From Virgibacillus natechei (GTDB taxonomy: Bacteria; Bacillota; Bacilli; Bacillales; Amphibacillaceae), in contig NZ_CP110224.1 of the NCBI RefSeq assembly GCF_026013645.1, forward strand, positions 3,782,001 through 3,846,000: a stretch of 64,000 nucleotides of DNA. The letters are read 5' to 3'. Of this stretch, positions 53,217 through 62,051 are shown one piece after another (within the stretch, counting starts at the first letter, position 1; each line of letters starts with the position of its first letter). The position numbers and the translations under genes are program-made. The notes under the pieces are model-generated. The model was not told the origin of the DNA, did no database searches, and worked only from the letters and a program-made list of their open reading frames with translations.

Positions 53217-53865
53217 CTTACAAATACGTGGTCTAACTCCACCGTCTTTAGACGGTATCCGCTTTTAGCCTTATCCTTAAATGTTCATACTTGAAGTATG
53301 AGGTGATTAGTATGGACGGATATCGAAAAAGTGGTCATGCAGTGTATGATATCAAGTATCACGTAATATGGGTAACAAAATATAGATATAAGGTATTGCG
53401 GGGGCACATAGCAGTAAGGACAAGGGAATTGATTAGACAGGGTTGTGAAGCAAGAGGAATTACAATTTTGCAAGGAAGTGTCGGTAAAGACCATATTCAC
53501 TTATTGTTATCCTGCCCGCCAAGTATTGCTCCAAGTAAAGTTTTGCAGTATCTAAAAGGGAGATCATCAAGATTATTACAGGATGAATTTCCAGAACTCA
53601 AAAAGCGCTATTGGGGTCAGCATTTGTGGGCAAGAGGATACTTTTGCGCCACAGTTGGAACGGTAACAGATGAGATAATAAGAAATTATATAGCCAATCA
53701 ATTCAATGAAGGCAAGGACGACATATTCAAGATTGAAGAATGAGTTTAGTCAAATTTTGAATATGCTTTAGCTTAAGGACTTTGAGCAGGACTTCAGCCT
53801 GAAAAGCGACTTTAGTCGCCGACATTTATGTCCAAATCCACCTGCTTTAGCAGGTGGTCGTTTAA
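53217..53865 (+). mobile_element. IS200-type insertion sequence inside the tandem array
   Basis: About 649 bp bounded by the array sequence GTTTTTAA on the left and (TTTAA)GCTTGG on the right, so the insertion point is seen directly by comparing with uninterrupted repeat units. The ends hold the hairpins expected of single-strand transposition: CCGTC-TTTA-GACGG (53243-53256) at the left and CCACCTGC-TTTA-GCAGGTGG (53839-53858) at the right. It carries one gene, tnpA. Confidence 0.75.
53312..53743 (+). CDS. tnpA: IS200/IS605-family Y1 transposase TnpA
   Basis: A 143-residue HUH single-strand transposase. The HUH pair is His61-Ile-His63 in 'GSVGKDHIHLLLSC', and the catalytic Tyr126 lies in 'TDEIIRNYIANQF'. 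Length and motifs are those of intact IS200 transposases. The ATG at 53312 follows GAGGTGAT; a TTG at 53291 is an alternative. Alone in its element, it could also mobilise the TnpB-only element at 43.6-44.9 kb if the ends match. Confidence 0.93.
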   Translation: MDGYRKSGHAVYDIKYHVIWVTKYRYKVLRGHIAVRTRELIRQGCEARGITILQGSVGKDHIHLLLSCPPSIAPSKVLQYLKGRSSRLLQDEFPELKKRYWGQHLWARGYFCATVGTVTDEIIRNYIANQFNEGKDDIFKIEE

Positions 53866-54797
53866 GCTTGGTGCTCGAACCAGAGGTGGTCTTGCTCGAC
53901 CTGGGGATGCTGGCGCTCGAACCTGGGATGCTCCCGCGCGAGCGAGCGGGAGGATGGTTGACTCGAGCGGGAGAGCGACTCACTCGAGCGACAGGTGATT
54001 CTACTCGAGCGAGAGAGGGAGTTTTTAAGCTTGGTGCTCGAACCAGAGGTGGTCTTGCTCGACCTGGGGATGCTGGCGCTCGAACCTGGGATGCTCCCGC
54101 GCGAGCGAGCCGGAGGATGGTTGACTCGAGCGGGAGAGCGACTCACTCGAGCGACAGGAGATTCTACTCGAGCGAGAGAGGGAGTTTTTAAGCTTGGTGC
54201 TCGACACAGAGGTGGTCTTGCTCGACCTGGGGATGCTGGCGCTCGAACCTGGGATACTCCCGCGCGAGCGAGCCGGAGGATGGTTGACTCGAGCGGGAGA
54301 GCGACTCACTCGAGCGACAGGAGATTCTACTCGAGCGAGAGAGGGAGTTTTTAAGCTTGGTGCTCGAACCAGAGGTGGTCTTGCTCGACCTGGGGATGCT
54401 GGCGCTCGAACCTGGGATGCTCCCGCGCGAGCGAGCGGGAGGATGGTTGACTCGAGCGAGAGAGCGACTCACTCGAGCGACAGGAGATTCTACTCGAGCG
54501 AGAGAGGGAGTTTTTAAGCTTGGTGCTCGAACCAGAGGTGGTCTTGCTCGACCTGGGGATGCTGGCGCTCGAACCTGGGATGCTCCCGCGCGAGCGAGCG
54601 GGAGGGTGGTTGACTCGAGCGGGAGAGCGACTCACTCGAGCGACAGGAGATTCTACTCGAGCGAGAGAGGGAGTTTTTAAGCTTGGTGCTCGAACCAGAG
54701 GTGGTCTTGCTCGACCTGGGGATGCTGGCGCTCGAACCTGGGATGCTCCCGCTCGACCTAAAGAGGCTCCCGCTCGATCCGACATGCTCCTCTCCTG
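53866..54797. repeat. 163-bp tandem repeat array with nested 21-bp subrepeats
   Basis: Five full units start at 53866, 54029, 54192, 54355 and 54518, and a partial unit starts at 54681. Each 163-bp unit is five 21-bp subrepeats starting CTCGA (for example CTCGACCTGGGGATGCTGGC+G and CTCGAGCGACAGGAGATTCT+A) plus one 25-bp and one 33-bp variant; 5x21+25+33=163. Units are almost identical. Long frames on both strands (94-144 residues) arise from the repeat; 163 is not divisible by three, and none has a ribosome binding site, so they are not genes. Confidence 0.9.
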
Positions 54798-55145
54798 GTC
54801 CCGCTAAAATTGCTTCTCATCAATGCGAATGTAACGATTTTACTAGTTGGCATTTAGTTAATGAAGGGCCGGTTATAGGGAAAAAGAAAATTCAAGCGTT
54901 CCTTCCTGATTTAGGTCGACACTCTCCCGATCCAGTTATAGGTTATAATAATATTAGAAAACTTGGTTGTCACCAAGCCTTTAGGTGACAGCCCTAGTTG
55001 CACTTATGCAGTAAGAAAGTTTTTATACTTTTTTAACTGCAAATAAAGAGCCATATGACCGCAGCGGCCGTCCCGTCGAAAACATATAAATTTATTTTCT
55101 GATAAATGGAAGAAAAGAGTGGAATTTAAGCTGCTATTTAACCAA
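54798..55145. other. Gene-free region between array and purA
   Basis: No gene. GTTGTCACC (about 54966-54974) pairs with GGTGACAGCC downstream, and TAGTTGCACTTATGC (54993-55007) repeats a segment at 18874-18888, suggesting a dispersed element end. The composition returns to A+T-rich. Confidence 0.4.
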
Positions 55146-55177
55146 TAAAAAGAGGCTATCGATGAAGACAGCCTCTT
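55146..55177 (-). terminator. Intrinsic terminator of purA
   Basis: On the minus strand AAGAGGCT pairs with AGCCTCTT (with inner extension GTC/GAT), followed by TTTTT. It lies 6 bp past the purA stop. Confidence 0.8.
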
Positions 55178-55182
55178 ACCAA

Positions 55183-56472
55183 TTAGTCTCTATAAACACT
55201 TCGTACAACATTCGTCTGCGAGCGATCTGGCCCGACAGAAAATACAGAAAGCGGAATTTCCGTTAATTGTGAAATACGCTCTAAATAATGGCGCGCATTT
55301 TCCGGAAGTTCATGCAGGTTTTTCACATGTGTAATGTCTTCTGTCCAGCCGGGCATTTCCTCATATACCGGCTCACATTCTGCTAAAACGGATAAACTTG
55401 CCGGAAACTCATTCATTATTTCACCTTTATAGCGATAAGCCACACAGATTCTCAAATTTTCTATTCCTGTTAAGACATCCAATGAATTTAATGATAAATC
55501 CGTAATTCCACTCACGCGACGTGCATGACGAACGACCACACTATCAAACCAGCCGACACGACGAGGTCTTCCTGTTGTTGTTCCGTACTCACGCCCGACT
55601 TCCCGAATTTGCTCACCTACTTCATCATCCAGTTCTGTTGGAAAAGGGCCATCACCAACACGGGTTGTATATGCTTTAGACACACCTACAACATGATTGA
55701 TTTTCGATGGGCCTACACCAGACCCAATTGTCACACCACCTGCAACCGGGTTGGACGATGTAACAAATGGATATGTTCCCTGATCGATATCAAGCATAAC
55801 ACCTTGCGCCCCTTCAAATAAGACGCGACGGCCATCATCTAGTGCATCATTTAAAACAACCGATGTATCATAAACGTACTGTGCCATTTGCTGGCCATAT
55901 TCATAGTACTCTTCTAAAATATCTTCTACCTTGATCGGGTCTACCTCATATACTTTTTCAAATAAGCGGTTTTTCTCTTTTAAATTCTGCTCCAATTTCG
56001 TGCGAAAGGCTTCTTTATCGAGCAGGTCGGCAATTCGAATTCCACTACGTGCGGCTTTATCCATATATGCAGGTCCGATGCCTTTTTTCGTTGTACCGAT
56101 TTTATTATCGCCCTTTTCATCTTCCTGTAAAATATCCAATTGCAGGTGATAAGGCAAAATCACATGTGCGCGGTTACTGATGCGCAGATTATCGGTCGAA
56201 ATATTACGTTCATGCAGGTAGGCAACCTCCTCGACAAATGCTTTTGGATCAATCACCATACCATTTCCCAACACACAAATTTTATCATCAAAAAATATGC
56301 CAGACGGGATTAAATGCAATTTATACGTTATATCATCAAACTTGATCGTATGCCCAGCGTTGTTTCCCCCTTGATAACGAGCAACAACCTCGGCATTTTG
56401 CGATAAAAAGTCCGTAATCTTCCCTTTCCCTTCATCGCCCCACTGCGTTCCAACTACTACTACTGAGGACAT
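55183..56472 (-). CDS. purA: Adenylosuccinate synthetase
   Basis: A 429-residue enzyme that joins IMP and aspartate using GTP to form adenylosuccinate, the first committed step to AMP. The P-loop GDEGKGK is at 12-18 with catalytic Asp14, 'GNNAGHTI' contributes catalytic His, '[20 protein letters not shown]', '[13 protein letters not shown]' and 'SLDVLTGI' are conserved. GTGGAGGTGCACG precedes the ATG. Length is standard. A PurBox pair lies about 90-130 bp upstream, indicating PurR control. Confidence 0.97.
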   Translation of the reverse strand: MSSVVVVGTQWGDEGKGKITDFLSQNAEVVARYQGGNNAGHTIKFDDITYKLHLIPSGIFFDDKICVLGNGMVIDPKAFVEEVAYLHERNISTDNLRISNRAHVILPYHLQLDILQEDEKGDNKIGTTKKGIGPAYMDKAARSGIRIADLLDKEAFRTKLEQNLKEKNRLFEKVYEVDPIKVEDILEEYYEYGQQMAQYVYDTSVVLNDALDDGRRVLFEGAQGVMLDIDQGTYPFVTSSNPVAGGVTIGSGVGPSKINHVVGVSKAYTTRVGDGPFPTELDDEVGEQIREVGREYGTTTGRPRRVGWFDSVVVRHARRVSGITDLSLNSLDVLTGIENLRICVAYRYKGEIMNEFPASLSVLAECEPVYEEMPGWTEDITHVKNLHELPENARHYLERISQLTEIPLSVFSVGPDRSQTNVVRSVYRD

Positions 56473-56558
56473 CGTGCACCTCCACTAATTTATGTATTAT
56501 ATGATTTTTATTGTTTCCTAGCGTAAGTTTATCAATAATGGAGATGTAAGTCAATTTG

Positions 56559-56602
56559 AAAAGCGAACGTTGTGTGGATATTAATTTTTATTGTTCGGTA
56601 AA
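56559..56602 (-). promoter_or_regulatory. PurBox pair upstream of purA
   Basis: AAAAGCGAACGTT (56559-56571, plus strand) and TTTACCGAACAAT (minus strand, 56590-56602) match the PurR consensus AWWWCCGAACWWT at 11 and 12 of 13 positions, in inverted orientation with 18 bp between them, close to the 16-17 bp known from B. subtilis. Located where purA control is expected. Confidence 0.6.
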
Positions 56603-56712
56603 GTGCCAGTCTAAAATGGAATTATCTTATCGTTGGATATAAAAAGAACCCGGTTTGAAAAAGGTTAATTAAAATGGATTCTTAGCCAATAGATTCTAAT
56701 TTGGTTTTCATC

Positions 56713-56925
56713 TTATACATCACGTGATTCCTTCAAAAGATCATCCAGTGTGACGTAATCGCCTTTTTTGATGCATTACCGAGCTTGTTCTATTTCTTTT
56801 TTCGTAGTATCATTTATTTCTAATTCATCTTCGTCGAATAAGTGCCGTGAAAAATCCTTCATCCTTGGCAACTTTTCTTTAGGAAATTTGTCAACGATTT
56901 GGTGTAATTCTTCACGATCAATCAT
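56713..56925 (-). pseudogene. Antitoxin gene with in-frame stop, toxin lost
   Basis: The ATG at 56925, preceded by AGGAGG nine bases upstream, opens MIDREELHQIVDKFPKEKLP and onward to KKEIEQAR, then TAA (56776-56778). The same frame continues past the stop as CIKKGDYVTLDDLLKESRDV and ends at 56713. 'EIEQA(R).(I)KKGDYVTLDDLL' is the usual C-terminal element of RelB/YefM-like antitoxins in Firmicutes, so the TAA is a nonsense mutation in a 70-codon gene. No RelE/ParE toxin frame follows. The 49-residue product could still be made. Confidence 0.55.
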
Positions 56926-57149
56926 AACATTTTACCTCCTTTTTATGAACTATACCCATAGGTGGGATAGTTTAATTTAAATATTTTTTTGTTATAACGC
57001 CGTAATAATACCTTATAAGTATAAAGCCTCGCAACTTCTTAAATGATATAACTGTCAATTACTTTTATGCTTATTTTCTGGCTTATTGAATAAAACAAGC
57101 CTTGCAGCAAAAAATATCTAGAAATACTTTACACGATGAGGTGGAAAAA

Positions 57150-57767
57150 ATGCCTTCAATTGAACCACATTTATCCATGACCGGGCGGTTGAAAGGGAGC
57201 TTGCTCAAGTTAACGGAAGAAATCAATCAAATGATTGATACCATTGATATGCAAGAATCCAATGTGTTAAACAAATTTGAACAAATTCATCATTCCTTTC
57301 ATAATGTTCAAGCCGCTACAGCATCTTATTACCTAAAATTGTATTTATCGCCCTTTATAGCCCAGTATGATGTACTTTCCACAGCCGTCCAGCATTTATC
57401 AGAGCGTAATCATGGCGCATTAATTGTCATCCAACGGAAAGATGAATTGGATAGCCTTGTTCATTCTGGTTTACCCCTAAATGCTGACCTATCTTATGCA
57501 CTGCTGGAATCCATTTTTTACACCGGCAGTCCCTTGCACGATGGAGCAGTCTTAATTTGTAATGATACGATTACTTCTGCTGCAAATGTCCTCCCATTAT
57601 CAGAACACAAGGTAGAAGGGAAGAAGCTAGGAACCAGGCATCGCGCAGCTCTTGGCCTTTCTGAACAAACGGATGCGCTGGTGCTGGTTGTGTCAGAGGA
57701 AACCGGGAGAGCGACTTTTGCATTAGACGGGAAATTATATCCGATACGGACGACTGGGATGGTGTGA
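57150..57767 (+). CDS. cdaS: Spore-type diadenylate cyclase
   Basis: A 205-residue c-di-AMP synthase of the CdaS (YojJ) type. The N-terminal two-helix autoinhibitory YojJ region (about 1-65) precedes the DAC domain (about 70-200) with catalytic DGA at 131-133 ('GSPLHDGAVLI') and GTRHR at 161-165 ('KLGTRHRAALGLSE'). The start at 57150 is set by GAGGTGG and gives the usual CdaS length; a TTG at 57102 is not supported. CdaS is made in the forespore and needed for germination in Bacillus. The c-di-AMP phosphodiesterase gdpP lies 4.3 kb away. Confidence 0.92.
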   Translation: MPSIEPHLSMTGRLKGSLLKLTEEINQMIDTIDMQESNVLNKFEQIHHSFHNVQAATASYYLKLYLSPFIAQYDVLSTAVQHLSERNHGALIVIQRKDELDSLVHSGLPLNADLSYALLESIFYTGSPLHDGAVLICNDTITSAANVLPLSEHKVEGKKLGTRHRAALGLSEQTDALVLVVSEETGRATFALDGKLYPIRTTGMV

Positions 57768-57859
57768 TTAAGCTGAAATTAAACTTATTGTATCCTTGTT
57801 AGTTGATTGACATGCGATCTTACTATGGTATGTTGTGATCAAGGGAAAGGGGTGATCAC

Positions 57860-58528
57860 ATGAAGAAACTAACAAGGGTTTATTGCTTTACTATTGCCCT
57901 ACTATTACTCGTTCTATTTCTTGTTGGATGTGCAGGGAATACGAACGCAGAATCTGAAAAAGAAAATGACAAGACAGAAGAAAACAATTTAATAGACGAG
58001 GAGGAAGATGAACCGGAGCCTACCACAGGATCTGAAGAAGCTTCAAGCGACGATGATAATAATACTTCTTCTGACAAATCAACAAACGAAGAGCCTTCAA
58101 ATAATACATATGAAGATGACAATGCATCTGGAAACGAAGAAGATAACCCATTGTCCGAATATTCTTCTGAGGAAATCGAATACGCTCGAGTTTGGTTGCA
58201 GCTTGGAGTTATGAAAGATGTAGATGAATTAAATGTTCGACATATTCCAGCTGGTACAGCCCTTAATTCTGATGATGAAACCAGTGCTAGCTATCCGGAA
58301 GATGTGTTCCAGCTAGCAGGTGCTCGCTTAGTAGCTGGCTCAGTAACTTACAGTGGTAATGGAGATGGAACGATTAATGTATACAACGTTCCTTTACGTT
58401 GGGATGGAGAGTACCCTGCAGGCGAAGAATTCTACGAAGATATTATTGAAAATACAGAGTTGGAGTACATTGATACAGGTGACGATGAAGAAATCATAGA
58501 GCTCATTGATAAAATGAATATTCATTAA
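57860..58528 (+). CDS. Acidic lipoprotein of unknown function
   Basis: A 222-residue lipoprotein: signal peptide 'KKLTRVYCFTIALLLLVLFL', lipobox LVGC, then a long Glu/Asp/Asn/Ser-rich linker (about 28-110) and a globular C-terminal domain (about 115-222) with 'EIEYARVWLQLGVMKDVDEL', 'FQLAGARLVAGSVTYSGNGD' and 'VYNVPLRWDGEYPAGEEFYE'. AAAGGGGTGATCAC precedes the ATG. Similar two-part lipoproteins occur in Bacillaceae, but no function is known. Monocistronic. Confidence 0.8.
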   Translation: MKKLTRVYCFTIALLLLVLFLVGCAGNTNAESEKENDKTEENNLIDEEEDEPEPTTGSEEASSDDDNNTSSDKSTNEEPSNNTYEDDNASGNEEDNPLSEYSSEEIEYARVWLQLGVMKDVDELNVRHIPAGTALNSDDETSASYPEDVFQLAGARLVAGSVTYSGNGDGTINVYNVPLRWDGEYPAGEEFYEDIIENTELEYIDTGDDEEIIELIDKMNIH

Positions 58529-58794
58529 TCAGAAGTCGTTAAATTGATTTACGCAAAAAATAAGGGGGGATTCAACGTTATATTGAACACCCTTCTATAT
58601 AGTACATTACCGTCCATGTAGCAATTTTAATACACTCACATTTATAATTTAAGAAAAAGAGACGTTTATTAAACAATTGTGGCCGATTGTAGAAATGAGT
58701 GTGCAAAAAATATCATGAACTTGCAGGATACACGGGAGGGACAGAATTGGTATAACCATGTCCACCTCATGCCTCGCATCACTATTTTATACGG

Positions 58795-59350
58795 TCACGC
58801 CGATATTTTTCTATCTTTTCCAGACTCTACCCCGGCAATCACGATAATAATAGCCACAACGCCTAACGCAATGAGAGGTACCAGCCACCCATTCGTTACA
58901 TCATGAAGTGCACCAGCCGTGACAGGTCCAGCAGCTGCCATTAAATAGCCAAGGGACTGTGCCATGCCTGACATTTCCGATTGCAATTGCTAAGCCAATT
59001 AATATCGTCCCTACAAATAGTAGGGTAGCCCCGAAGAATGGACGAACGATAAGTCCGATTGTTAAAAGTATTAAGGAAAAGAAAATAGTCCTTTCCATCC
59101 CAATTCCGTTTGCAATTTTCGGTGCGAACGGCGAAAGCAATCCAAAGGCAAGCAATGGAAGTGTCGTAAGCGTTCCTGCTAGTGTATTGCTGATATCTAA
59201 GTCATCGCGAATAAATGATAGGAGTGACCCTACTGAAGTCAATGGTGCCCTAAGGTTGGATGCAATTAATATAATTCCAATTAGCAAGCCTCAGCTAGCT
59301 ACTTTATTTCGTTGGGTATTATTATCTAGTGTTGCTCTCGTTTTCTCCAA
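58795..59350 (-). pseudogene. YycB-like (CynX/NimT) MFS transporter relic
   Basis: From a TTG at 59350 (GGAGG upstream) the frame has a TGA within 20 codons, then gives 'GIILIASNLRAPLTSVGSLL', 'FIRDDLDISNTLAGTLTTLP' and 'FGATLLFVGTILIGLAIAIG', the first four helices of CynX-type transporters. At about 58980 it jumps by deletion and frameshift to the C-terminal 'SGMAQSLGYLMAAAGPVTAG' and 'VESGKDRKISA'. About 200 central residues are missing. B. subtilis has yycB in this neighbourhood, so this is probably its decayed counterpart. Confidence 0.75.
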
Positions 59351-59374
59351 GTCTAGTCCTCCATTATGCTAATC

Positions 59375-59424
59375 AAAGGGTCTGTCCCTCACCACCTTAG
59401 CGTAGTGAGAGACAGACCCTTTTA
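59375..59424 (-). terminator. Terminator of dnaC, related to the REP-like family
   Basis: AAAGGGTCTGTCCCTCAC (59375-59392) pairs with GTGAGAGACAGACCCTTTT around CACCTTAGC. It sits 6 bp after the dnaC stop. The arm AGGGTCTGTCCC resembles the AGGGTCAGTCCC arm of the REP-like elements at 7.5-19.7 kb. Confidence 0.75.
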
Positions 59425-59429
59425 AAAAA

Positions 59430-60797
59430 TTAAACAGGAACCGGCGGAATATCACTTTCTTGATAGCGATGGTCCAGATCCACGAATTTATTATATTCCT
59501 TCACAAACGCTAACTCTACTGTTCCGGTCGGGCCGTTACGTTGCTTGGAAATGATGATCTCAATAATATTCTCTTTCTCAGACTCATCGTCATAATAATC
59601 ATCACGATATAAGAAACCTACGATGTCCGCATCTTGCTCAATACTACCCGATTCTCTTAGATCAGACATCATTGGGCGTTTGTCCTGACGTGATTCGACA
59701 CCACGGGAAAGCTGTGATAGCGCGATTAAAGGAACATTTAATTCACGGGCTAGACCTTTCAATTCCCTGGAAATCTCCGAGACCTCTTGTTGTCTATTTT
59801 CACCAGATTTCCCGCTACCTTGAATAAGTTGCAAGTAATCTATCAAAATCATACCCAAACCGCTTTCCTGCTTTAACCTTCGACATTTAGAACGAATTTC
59901 ACTTACACGAATTCCTGGAGAATCATCGATGTAAATTCCTGCATTGGAAAGAGATCCCATTGCCATCGTCAATTTACTCCAGTCATCTGATTGCAATTGT
60001 CCATTACGTAGACGCTGGGAATCAATGTTACCTTCCGCACAAAGCATACGTTGTACAAGTTGTTCTGCGCCCATTTCCAGACTAAAAATAGCAACATTCT
60101 CATCCGTATTTACTGCCACGCTTTGGGCAACATTTAAGGCGAAAGCTGTCTTACCAACAGATGGACGTGCGGCAACGATAATTAGATCATTTCGTTGGAA
60201 GCCGGAGGTGATCCGGTCTAAATCGCGAAAACCGGATGAAACACCTGTTATATCAGAAGTGGCATGATGTAGCTGTTCAATCGTATCATATACTTCAATT
60301 AGCACATCTTTAATTGTTTTAAAGGATCCCGCTTGTTGACGACTCGATACTTCCAGAATATTTTTCTCTGCTTCGTTCAATACAGCTTCTACATCATCTT
60401 CTCTTTCAAACCCAGATGTAACAACATCCGTGGCTGCACGAATCATACGGCGAAGTAATGCTTTCTCTTCTACTATTTTACTGTAGTATCCAACATTTGC
60501 AGCGGTTGGTACACTGCCAGCAACTTCAGAAAGATATGCGACACCACCAACTTCATCAAGTTGTTTTAAATTTTGTAAATAGGTTGTTACGGTAACAACA
60601 TCAATTGGTTCCCCTTTATCAGAAAGGTGCATCATTGCTGCAAATATACGCTGATGCCCTGCACGATAAAAGTCTTCAGCAACCAATAGCTCTGAAGCTT
60701 GAGGAAATGCTTCTGGTTCTAAAAACACAGCTCCTATGACAGATTGTTCGGCTTCTATATTATGTGGTGGTATACGATTATTCCAAGATTCACTCAT
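59430..60797 (-). CDS. dnaC: Replicative DNA helicase (DnaB type)
   Basis: A 455-residue hexameric helicase that unwinds DNA at the replication fork; called dnaC in Bacillus. The N-terminal primase-binding domain (1-150, 'IPPHNIEAEQSVIGAVFLEP') is followed by the RecA-like core: Walker A 'ARPSVGKTAFALN', 'MILIDYLQLIQGSG' Walker B, 'ELKGLARELNVPLIALSQLS' and 'GSIEQDADIVGFLYRDDYY'. No intein. In B. subtilis rplI directly precedes it; here about 800 bp of repeats intervene. Confidence 0.97.
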   Translation of the reverse strand: MSESWNNRIPPHNIEAEQSVIGAVFLEPEAFPQASELLVAEDFYRAGHQRIFAAMMHLSDKGEPIDVVTVTTYLQNLKQLDEVGGVAYLSEVAGSVPTAANVGYYSKIVEEKALLRRMIRAATDVVTSGFEREDDVEAVLNEAEKNILEVSSRQQAGSFKTIKDVLIEVYDTIEQLHHATSDITGVSSGFRDLDRITSGFQRNDLIIVAARPSVGKTAFALNVAQSVAVNTDENVAIFSLEMGAEQLVQRMLCAEGNIDSQRLRNGQLQSDDWSKLTMAMGSLSNAGIYIDDSPGIRVSEIRSKCRRLKQESGLGMILIDYLQLIQGSGKSGENRQQEVSEISRELKGLARELNVPLIALSQLSRGVESRQDKRPMMSDLRESGSIEQDADIVGFLYRDDYYDDESEKENIIEIIISKQRNGPTGTVELAFVKEYNKFVDLDHRYQESDIPPVPV

Positions 60798-60857
60798 AAC
60801 CCGAAGTCACCTCCCTTATTTGTGTGACATTTTTTCTAATGGCTCTTTTCATAAGTG

Positions 60858-61510
60858 TTGGGACTGCGGTAACTCGCCCCACCGAAAAGAATTGTTGTTT
60901 TGACATAGGATTTATAAAGTACGACGTAACTGCCAGGTGATTTCCGCTGCGTACAGTCGCTTTCCGCGGGCACGGCTTTGCCCTGGCAAAGGGTATGTCG
61001 ACGTTGTTCGCAAAGAACGGTTTTAGTCGACCTTCCTTAGAGTAGTCCTGTGGGGTCTTCAGACTCGTGCTGGGACTGCGCGTAAATGCTCGCCCCACCG
61101 AAAACCATTGTTCCCGCAGGAGTCGACTGTACTCCGCTCCAATCAACCATCATAAAAGTGCATGTCTATGTCTATTATATGATCAAGCAATTTTGATGAA
61201 GTTGAAAAGCATCTTACCAGCGGAGGAAATACACGGAGACTCCTGGTCGGCTAAGAATGGTCACGTCCTGTGACCAACGCCGACACTTGAACGTCCTGTT
61301 CGGCGCGGGAACAGTGGCCAGAGTGAGACCCCGCAGTGCGTAAAATGATGAAGGCCGACTAAAACCGCCCTTTGCGGGCAACGTCGGCATACCCCTTGCC
61401 GGGGCAAGGAGGCTCACGGGTCACCCTAAGGTGCGCGTAGTGTATTTCCGCAGCGGGGTAAAAGTATCATCCTTCATTTCAAGTTACGTCGCCTTTTATA
61501 TCCACTGCGA
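60858..61510. repeat. Composite long inverted repeat between rplI and dnaC
   Basis: The left arm has TTATAAAGTACGACGTAAC, CGCTTTCCGCGGGCACGGCT and GACGTTGTTCGCAAAGAACG; the right arm carries the inverse of each (for example GGGCAACGTCGGC, CGGGCAAGGAGGCTC and GTTACGTCGCC). TTGGGACTGCGGTAACTCGC at 60858 and TGGGACTGCGCGTAAATGCT at 61071 repeat the end of the 43155-43537 element, followed by CACCGAAAA. Frames through it (for example 60790-61146 minus) are not genes. It is GC-rich compared with its surroundings. Confidence 0.7.
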
Positions 61511-61604
61511 CGATTCAAAAGCAACAACACCTACGAGAAGACCTTTTTCTCATTAACTATTATTATTTTTCACTATAAATCAATCATGCCATTATCCTTC
61601 AAAC

Positions 61605-62051
61605 TTACTTTTCAGTTATATGAACAGTAATAGATCCAGTAACTTCAGGATGTAACTTAACAGGCACAGTAGTATAGCCTAGTTGACGGATTGGTTGATC
61701 CAGTTCGATTTTGCGTTTATCGATCTTATGCCCATAATCTTTTAGTAGAGCTTCAGCAATTTGTTTACTTGTAATCGAACCAAATAGACGTCCTTTGTCT
61801 CCTGATTTGGCTTTTAACTCTACGTTCAGGTCTGCTAATGTATTTTTTAAATCGATTGCTTCATCTTTCTGCTTTTGTTCCTGCTGAGCATCTTTACGCT
61901 GTTTCGCTTCCAAAGCTTTCAAGTTTCCAGGTGTTGCTTCTTGTGCAATTTTATTTTTCAATAAATAGTTGCGTGCATAACCATCCGAAACTTCTTTTAC
62001 TTCCCCTTTTTTACCTGTACCCTTTGCGTCTTTTAAAAAAATTACTTTCAT
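61605..62051 (-). CDS. rplI: Ribosomal protein L9
   Basis: A 148-residue large-subunit protein that stabilises the L1 stalk region. The N-domain '[20 protein letters not shown]' with '[20 protein letters not shown]' binds 23S rRNA, a long connecting helix spans about 45-75, and the C-domain ends '[16 protein letters not shown]'. Its ATG overlaps the gdpP stop by 4 bp (ATGA), so the two genes are co-translated. Confidence 0.97.
   Translation of the reverse strand: MKVIFLKDAKGTGKKGEVKEVSDGYARNYLLKNKIAQEATPGNLKALEAKQRKDAQQEQKQKDEAIDLKNTLADLNVELKAKSGDKGRLFGSITSKQIAEALLKDYGHKIDKRKIELDQPIRQLGYTTVPVKLHPEVTGSITVHITEK

Noticed and set aside
53866..54797. CRISPR array
   Set aside because: Repeats are contiguous with no unique spacers, the period is 163 bp, and no cas genes are present.
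53768..54807. Open frames of 94-144 residues on both strands across the CTCGA array
   Set aside because: They restart every 163 bp in shifted frames, overlap on both strands and lack ribosome binding sites; they are a by-product of the repeat.
60790..61146. 118-residue minus-strand frame upstream of dnaC
   Set aside because: It is translated from the composite inverted repeat and has no start signal or known motif.
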